A stretch of DNA of 64,000 nucleotides from Lentinula raphanica (Eukaryota > Basidiomycota > Agaricomycetes > Agaricales > Omphalotaceae). Below are positions 57,405 through 64,000 of the stretch, in pieces (positions within the stretch are counted from its first letter, which is position 1; every line of letters starts with the position of its first letter). The notes below the pieces were generated by a model that saw only the letters and a list, made by a program, of their open reading frames with translations, had not been told where the DNA came from and ran no database searches. Position numbers and translations under genes: made by a program. Location: contig JANVFP010000058.1 in assembly GCA_027919835.1 (NCBI GenBank), positions 36,708 to 100,707 of the forward strand, given 5' to 3'.

Positions 57405-58640
57405 GTACGAGCAATACCATACGAGCATTACGGGCCTAACGCATGTTTGTTAACGGAGTGATAGCATGAATACTGTGATACGTAGCTTAGGGCTTTTTGC
57501 ATATGAATTCATAATTTGTTGGATTTTCATATTCGTAGATGGTTGTGAGCTTGGTTCGCTTCAAACTACACTTATAATTCAACACATATTGTATAATGTC
57601 CCGGTACTATAACTGATGAAAGTTAGCGAAAGACTTTGAGAAAAAGAAGTGATATTCACCTCACGCCGTCGATGATCTAACGAAGTTAGGATGAACAATG
57701 TTCATCCAGTTGTACACCCAATCGTCCGAAGATGAGAATACCTCCACGTGTTTTCTTCGGCCTGGAAGAAGAGAGCGTTGGTAAATAGGTGCGCGGAAAC
57801 TGAAGAACATACAGTGGCGGCAGTAATCTTTGGGTCGCTCAGAGCATTCGAGCTCCAGAGAAAGATGCGCTAGCGACTCTGCGAAAGGGATTTTTGAATC
57901 GATATCTCGATATGGTTCATACTTTGACTCACCTGCTCGACGTCTCCTCGTCGTAGCGATAGATTCATCCGAATCCGATCTCACAGGGGCATTGCTGGTC
58001 CCATTCCTTCCTACTCCGTTCGAAATCAGGGCTCATGCCCACCTTCCACCGTAACTGTGATCAACAAGGCATACAAAAAGCCCCCTCCATCTGCCGACGA
58101 GGTTGGCGCAAGCCCGGCGAAACGCGTAGAGAGCGCGCAAGATGAGTTGATTCAATGGGAAGTTCAGAGTGTTGGTTAAGAATGGAGATGACTGGTTGTG
58201 AAGAGGGTGTGTTTATTGGGAGCATGTGGATGTGGAAACGGGGCAAGCACCAGACTGTTGAGTTTGGAGGGTGGTGGATGGAATTAAGAAGGGTTTTGCC
58301 TACTGCCGATGGATCAAAATGAATAATCGTCTGTGATCATTTGGCTTGAACACTTCAAGGATCCTGGGAGACAAACACAAACAAAAAAAATGAATGAGAT
58401 AACGAATACAAGGTTGATGAGTAGGATAAGAGAACGAACGAGGGTTGGATGTGTGACAAAACAGAAGCAAAATCAATCAATACCTGAGATGTTGTTTTCA
58501 GTAGACTCACGCTCGATTTCCTTCGGCGATACTTGTTCGATCATGCCTCCTCCCTCCTTAGTGACGATCTCGGCTTTTGGGATCCGCCGAGGATTCCGTA
58601 GGTGGTTCTTTTAACACTGCCGCTTGTACCGATCGCGAAG
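57405..58640. repeat. segmental duplication, copy B
   Basis: A direct repeat of 51230-52620, about 6.2 kb away. On the minus strand the shared peptide is open for about 107 codons (57984-57661): IATTRRRRAGESKYEPYRD, AHLSLELECSERPKDYCRHC, then NFVRSSTA and a stop. The copy with the longer frame may be nearer to the ancestral gene. Unrecognised. Confidence 0.75.
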
Positions 58641-58707
58641 ACGCCGATCTTGGATGGCGCTACCTGGTCCGGAACAATCCTTGAGGCAGACTGAATCCAG
58701 GAACGTG

Positions 58708-58762
58708 AGCGGGAGGAGCAGGAGGAGCAGGAGCAGGAGGAGCAGGAGGAGCAAGAGGAGAA
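58708..58762. repeat. GGA/GCA-rich microsatellite
   Basis: GGAGGAGCA-type units; they create a poly-Leu frame on the minus strand that should not be read as a membrane protein. Confidence 0.9.
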
Positions 58763-58782
58763 GAAGAATGAGAAGAATTTTT

Positions 58783-59040
58783 TGAACAGGTTTCGAAGAC
58801 GAATTCCAAGCGCCTGAGGGAGCAACGGAAGCATGGCCGGCGTCATTTGGGGTCGTAGATGCCGTGAGATTATCGCTTTCGCTTGAGAATCCTAAGTCCA
58901 TGACAGAGGATACAGGCATTTTGAACAGGTTTTGAAGACGAATTCCAAGCGTCTGGGGGAGGAACGGAAGCATGACTAGCGTCGTTGGAGGTCGTAGATG
59001 CCGTGAGATCATCGCTTGAGAATCCTAGGTCCATAAAACC
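58783..59040. repeat. two-copy direct repeat, period about 135 bp
   Basis: Two diverged copies share TTTTGAACAGGTTT(C/T)GAAGACGAATTCC, GGAAGCATG and GGTCGTAGATGCCGTGAGAT. On the minus strand both encode MDLGFSS...NLTAST...AWNSSSKPVQ, so part of a coding exon was duplicated in tandem. Confidence 0.8.
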
Positions 59041-59597
59041 AAGCTTGCCTGACCCAAATTTGCTACCCAAATCGAACTTAGATTTCTTGCTGTTCGTGAG
59101 GCAGGAGCTTTCAGCATTCCGAATTCTTCGTTATTGTCATCGTTGGTTTCTTCGTCATCTATACCAGAGTCAAGTTCATCTCCGTTGAAGTTGCGGTAGC
59201 CTGTGTGCCCGCCTCTGATAAGTCTTGGGTAGCGTTTTCGTCTTTGATTTCGAGTTCCATCATCAGGTCATGTGTAATCTCTATGCTCGCCTCCGTCTCA
59301 GCAGGCTCATGCTCCTGAACAACACCGGCAGCAACAACAACCTTCCGGTTTTCCACAGTTTCGAACTTCAGCTGAGTTTTCTGTCAAGGTGGTTATAATA
59401 GATGCACCTTCTTTCTCGCTCTTCGGCTCTGTGTCTTTCATCAGAACGAAGTCGCGGTTGCGTCCGTCAGAGTCATATTCGACGCTCAGATCAACAATTC
59501 GTTGCCTGTCAACACTCGAGCGTAAGATGTGTCCTTCCTTAGACTCGGGCTGGCACTTCTAAAACTCCGTGGACGTAGCAGTCGTCTGTGCACTTCA

Positions 59598-60721
59598 TCA
59601 CAGTTGATTCGAAGACGAATACCAATGGATTGCCACTTCCATGGGGAGAAAGTGGAGATCAAGAACGCATCGCAGGGGATGGCATCCGATGCGGAGCGAG
59701 CTTGGGATGGGTGGAAGAGCGATCGACGTTTGAATTAGTGATAGCAAATTTCGCAATGCCATAGTCGTTGTATTGGTAACAATTTGACGCAAGGTCATGT
59801 CTTCAGATTCTACTTTGGCTGGAGTCAATCGAGGCGTCTTTGCGTTGTTATTGATGTTCCCTTTGCTCGTGAAGCGTAGAAGTTGATGGCGAGACGCTCG
59901 TGGCGACCGAACAAGGATTGCGAAGGGTTGTCCGGGAATATCCAGCCACGCTGAACGAGGAAGGCACGCAAGGTCTCTCAAGCAGATCTACAACTTTCGT
60001 ATCGAGTGGTAGATTGTCGAAATAGTGAGCCAAACCCAAGTTGCCGAGAACATGTTCAAAGGCATCGCCATTTTGAACGTAATGATGAAGTTCGAGGGGT
60101 ATAGCATGCATCTATGATGTCCAAGATGTGAATGACCAGTGTGTGATGAAATAATGAGAACGTACATGACATTCCTCGGGTGATAGACGTGGTGGGTACA
60201 CTAGTACGACCAAGCTAACCGACATCCGCAACTGAGAAGAAATCTTCGACTTTAGCAGACTCAGCTACTCCGTGTAATTGTGGTGCCTTCCTTCCGAGAC
60301 CCCTCTTCTTCCTTCTGGTCGAACTGGAATTACCCAAAACTTGAGCGGCGTGATCGAGGCGGGTATTATTGGCACATTCAATCGCAGTGATACTTTGAAA
60401 GGGCGACGACGATGGTTGTGTGGACAGGGAGACACCACCGATACTTCTGGATGAAACTGCCGAGCGCATTCTAAGTGGTGACATGTACGAAGACACCGGC
60501 GGTGTAGGCTGAGACTGGGAAGCCGATGCCGTGGAACCTGCTTCCGCTCGTGGGACTACAGCGGAAATACCTGATACTGGAGCAGGAAGATGGCCGGAAT
60601 CGCCAGGAATTGAAGAGATTGGCGCAACTGCCGTAGGTGCAGGAGGTACAGGCGTGACTGCCGTAGGCGTAGACGCAGTGGCGATCGTCGTAGGAGTAGG
60701 TTGGGGATTCTGAGCGAACAT
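59598..60721 (-). CDS. unassigned gene, probably broken
   Basis: ATG at 60719-60721 opens a 150-codon Pro/Thr/Ser-rich start ending in TRRKKRGLGRKA (basic, possibly nuclear) and KVEDFFSVADVG. The next stretch, VVLVYPPRLSPEECH, is one frame off. Then a likely intron (GTACGT to ACATCATAG) joins MHAIPLELHHYVQNGDAFEH and VLGNLGLAHYFDNLPLDTKV. A further frame change near 59960 leads to LTPAKVESEDMTLRQIV. The pieces are coherent in order, so this was a gene; two shifts suggest decay. Confidence 0.4.
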
Positions 60722-60867
60722 CGTTTGGAACGACTACTGCATTAACTGTGAGTAGTCCATATCATGGGTTGGACAAGAAAAAGAGCGTTGGGCAAAGTTT
60801 ATAGGCAGAATATAACGTAGGAGGGACTGACGAGACGTGGGGTGTCTATTGCAGCCCATATAGATGA

Positions 60868-61402
60868 TTGCGAGCGAAGCGAAGCAACTGGTATACAAGT
60901 GTGGGTGAGCCGCTTATTCCCGCTACCCTTTAGGGTAGAAGGGTTTTATGGTCCAGTTCGATTTTCCGTTGGCTGAGATTTACAAGGTATTCACCGTAGC
61001 ACGGTGATGTGCTCGCGAAGCTTAATCCCAGTTGAGAGCAATTTCTAATGAGTCTGATTGAGTACTCTGAAAAGTATTTGAGTAGAAGATGAAGGGGGAA
61101 AAGCACAAAACTCACCCAGATGTGGCGGCACCTCTGAATCTTCCAATTTCTCTCAGTAAAACACACAAAGCTCAAAAATTGGAAGAATCACATCATTCAA
61201 AAGTGTGTAGACTGGTTCGGGCACTTGAGGCAAGCATACTTCTGAGAGCATTAGGAAAAATATGAGGAATTGAACGCAGAAGGAGGCATATATCTCAAAA
61301 CGAGCAAAATTCTATCGTTGCCCCGTTTTTGCCAAACAAGTACAAACTCAGACTACACTCTACGGTCCTCACATGAACCCAGTTGCTTCGCTTCGCTCGC
61401 AA
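60868..61402. repeat. 24-bp perfect inverted repeat pair, 535 bp span
   Basis: TTGCGAGCGAAGCGAAGC(AACTGG) at 60868-60891 returns exactly inverted at 61379-61402. The enclosed DNA has no gene. It could be a small MITE, but no target duplication was seen. Confidence 0.6.
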
Positions 61403-61744
61403 AAAAATTCGAAAAGTTATTATCAAATATCCTCAATCGCATCCAAGTACGTACTTAGTCAATTTTGGTTCGTGAAGGTGAAAATTTTGTCCCCATTGCT
61501 GTCATATTCCCGATTCCACGCTTGGTCCTTCGAAAGCCCTACTCTATTCTGACTGTGTCTTGACTGACTTTTGACTGAAGGAAGGAAGGAAGGTGGTCAA
61601 CAGAAGTATAATTTCCGACTTGCTGATATCTCTTGTATGACGTTGATATACACCCTCTGCACTCTTACTATCCAGTACGATTCCTGATTCAGGGTCTGGT
61701 CCTCTTCAAGGATTTAGTTGGTCAGTACTACACATCTCGGACTC

Positions 61745-61795
61745 CTTGTTGGCTGAGCCATCTCTTCGGACCGAAGAGATGGCTCAGCCAACAAG
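61745..61795. repeat. perfect 51-bp palindrome (25-bp arms, 1-nt centre)
   Basis: CTTGTTGGCTGAGCCATCTC plus TTCGG is followed by one A and then the exact inverted 25 bp. It lies in gene-free DNA. Confidence 0.97.
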
Positions 61796-62441
61796 AATAG
61801 TGCGTAAGTACTCAAAGTGACACAAATGCATCGGTAGAGAAGACAAATTGCGAACATACTTATGTCAAGAGAGGGCAAAATCGATAATCGCTGTCACCGG
61901 ATACCTGTAAAAAGATCGGTTCCAGAGAGGAGTGCATAACGACCTCGGAAAGCGTGGCTTGGCAACTTTCATAGATGATGATAGAGTGGTGAGGAAAGAG
62001 TCGGTCTGTGGATTCTTGTCTCCCACTGAATCTCTCAGTGTTGGGCCAACAACATGATATGTGAGACACAGCTGGCGGAAATTAAGTTAGTCTGGCAGCC
62101 AAGGACTGGTCGGAGGTACTAGGAGATACTTTGTGCGGACTCCTAGTAACGAACGCGTCGAACTATCAGACGGCTAGCTGACTCCGGAGGCATCTGAAAC
62201 CAGCACCTTAATACCTTCGTCATTCGCCAAGCGTCGCACCTAAGTATTACAGACTTTATGATTCTTGGTAAGAGTACTGGAAGAGATTGATGTTGTACAA
62301 TAAGTATGTACAGCACCTTCAACTGTCGCTCGGCTGGACGTTGACAAAGGTGGGTGAGTACAAAATTTCCGTACAGAAAAATAGACAAATGAGGAAAATA
62401 CGACAGGAACCAAAAAACCATAAGGGGTACATAAGATTGAG
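61796..62441. other. no confident gene
   Basis: Short overlapping minus ORFs without motifs, probably the 3' flank of the deaminase-like gene. Confidence 0.35.
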
Positions 62442-63850
62442 TTATATGTTCCATCGTAGTACATCGTTCTCGTGGGGGAAGTTATTCAAAGGAAATTTGA
62501 TGTTATATGTCGACGAAAGTGTACTTAAAGGGATGGTCCGGACAGAGTCTTGGTGACGAATGATTTCAATCAGTCTGTTACGCAATAGACGGAGGGTTTC
62601 GCTGGGAACACCTGTAGGAGGTATCCACGGAGAGTTTAGAAACGCTATCATGAGGGCGGTGGATGCAAGATTGGATGGACGAAAACCGACTAGATTCTTC
62701 TGCAGGCTTGTGCATAAATGGCAGCAGTTCGTGCTGATACCGCCGGAGCCCTGAACGTCCTGAAATTGGCCCGCAGTAAGAGAAGTCAATATCTGAGAGG
62801 TCTGAACAGAGTTGGGTTTAACTGACCAGATCGACTTCTTCGTGGGTATTCCATGAGGGCAGCTTCTGTGTGTATTACCGCAGAACGAGATATATAACGC
62901 AGAGCGCGCACAGCACGGGGTTCAGGTTTTTTAGAGGTGATAGCGTGTAAAACTGCGGCTGCCTCCTCTTTGCTGCAGACAAAGAAGTCACCGGTGGTTT
63001 GTAGGGAACTGAACCATTTCACGTCGAGGTGCTTTTGACCAAGAAGTTTCCCAGTATGATGAGTTAAGAATATAGCTGCGGAGTACCAGCTAGTGACCTT
63101 GTTGACCGCTTGCAGTGCTCGAAGATAGGCAAGGCCATTTCCGGAACCGGTGGCTAAAAAGAAACTCAGGTTGGCAATTGCGGTGCACAATTATCATGCC
63201 ATACCAGCGTCTTGTTTGTCTACATCGAAGCACTGAAGATAACCATTATTTTCTACGAGACATCAATTCGCAATGATCTTATTAGAAGATCAGAGCATAC
63301 CGGTTTTAGCCCAAGCTTCACGCAACTCCAGGATCGGGAGCGAAATAACGTATACCCAGATGGGGTGCAAACGGTATAATAGGCAGACATGGGCGGAAAG
63401 GCGGAAAACATTAGGCTTGATTTGATTAACGTCAGAGTTCAATGATATGATTACTTGGGCCCTTTCCTCTAGTTTCTGCCAGATGGTTTTAAGCAACTCG
63501 ATCCAATTGCTAAGTTGGAAGCTGCAACTGAAAATCGGTGGTGGCGACCTTTTTTGGGTTTGGTGTAATCGATTTTAAACTCCCTCAACAACTCGATTTC
63601 ATCGTTGTTAAGACTTATTTCGAACGGACGTGGTGGAAGCTCTTGGGCTCGCATTTGACACTACGCCACCAGGCAGATTTTGTGGCTGAAAAAGGTATTG
63701 GGAAAGGGTTTGGGAATACTCATCTTTTGCAGTTCATTTTTTGCTTGAATAAAATTGAAAATCTCTTCGGGGATAGTTCTCCACAATAATCACCTTTTGC
63801 TGTCAATATCTTGCCTGGATTTTGTCTTGATAAGGTATACTTTATACGCT
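62442..63850 (-). CDS. OTT_1508-type deaminase-like protein, 5' end uncertain
   Basis: Minus-strand exons near 63640-63560 (PPRPFEISLNNDEIELLREF), 63480-63300 (KLEERAQVIISLNSDVNQIK), 63190-62827 and 62759-62442. The third carries SRSAVIHTEAALMEY and the last TNCCHLC followed by NSPWIPPTGVPSETLRLLRN. H-[AT]-E plus C-x2-C is the zinc signature of deaminase folds, and the PWIPP-G-P pattern fits fungal OTT_1508-like proteins as I remember them. The join at 62760-62826 does not hold frame with the obvious GTCAGT donor, so a frameshift or another splice must be assumed. Target substrate unknown. Confidence 0.5.
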
Positions 63851-64000
63851 CGTGAAAGAATACTTTTTGCCATTATAATATCGAGTGTATAAAGGACTGA
63901 AGAATAGACCATTTTTCAAAGCATTATTCGATGGATAATGCTTACCTTTCTCGCTGAAATTAGTCTTGAGTTTCTTTGATTTATTCTGGTGGAATTATTT

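Noticed and set aside
58611..59012. Poly-Leu ORF resembling a membrane protein
   Set aside because: The Leu run is the complement of the GGA/GCA microsatellite.

Overview
The window looks like nuclear DNA of a mushroom-forming basidiomycete (Agaricomycetes). Genes are split by many short GT-AG introns of about 45-90 nt. There is a Def1/CUE-domain gene, a Plavaka-type transposase, an OTT_1508-type deaminase-like gene, a DUF6532-like gene and a TET/JBP-like dioxygenase of the kind expanded in mushrooms. All coordinates, introns and motifs were read by eye; no search was run.

Left part (1-30.8 kb). A tandem array of paralogous minus-strand genes for small predicted secreted or type II membrane proteins runs from about 17 to 26.4 kb. 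Each gene has three exons, and similar intergenic spacers separate them. At its right end is an intact Def1 gene (27.5-30.8 kb). A decayed Def1 copy (20.4-22.2 kb) and a short Def1 scrap (about 1.0-1.2 kb) show that Def1 was co-duplicated with the array. The first array gene is split: its 5' part is at 16.97-18.09 kb and its last 39 codons plus 3' spacer are at 1.27-1.69 kb. Between them lies a 15.3-kb insertion.

That insertion is the main discovery. It is two nested Mutator-like elements of one family, each flanked by an exact 9-bp target duplication. The outer one is 1694-16971 (CGGTTTTTG at 1685-1693 and 16972-16980). The inner one is 3628-16352 (TACTTATTT at 3619-3627 and 16353-16361). 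The inner element (12.7 kb) carries a MULE-like transposase gene with one apparent frameshift, a TET/JBP-like 2OG-Fe(II) dioxygenase gene with all key residues, a gene ending in two C2HC zinc modules, and captured fragments of host genes (ribonucleotide reductase small subunit N-terminus; a PB1 domain of NBR1-like type). A 508-bp MITE with an 8-bp target duplication sits in the outer element's left arm.

Middle (31-38.5 kb). An intact eight-exon gene for a secreted HsbA-like protein is followed by gene-poor DNA with MITE-like and fold-back elements and two minisatellites.

Right part (38.5-64 kb). A DUF6532-like gene and an unassigned gene precede a transposon graveyard: a decayed retroelement resembling DIRS/Ngaro types and a frameshifted Plavaka transposase. 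Beyond are an intron-bearing tRNA-like gene, a direct segmental duplication (51.2-52.6 and 57.4-58.6 kb), a WD40 remnant, a probably broken unassigned gene, a perfect 51-bp hairpin, and a deaminase-like gene near the right edge. Between 49 and 58 kb almost nothing reads as an intact gene.
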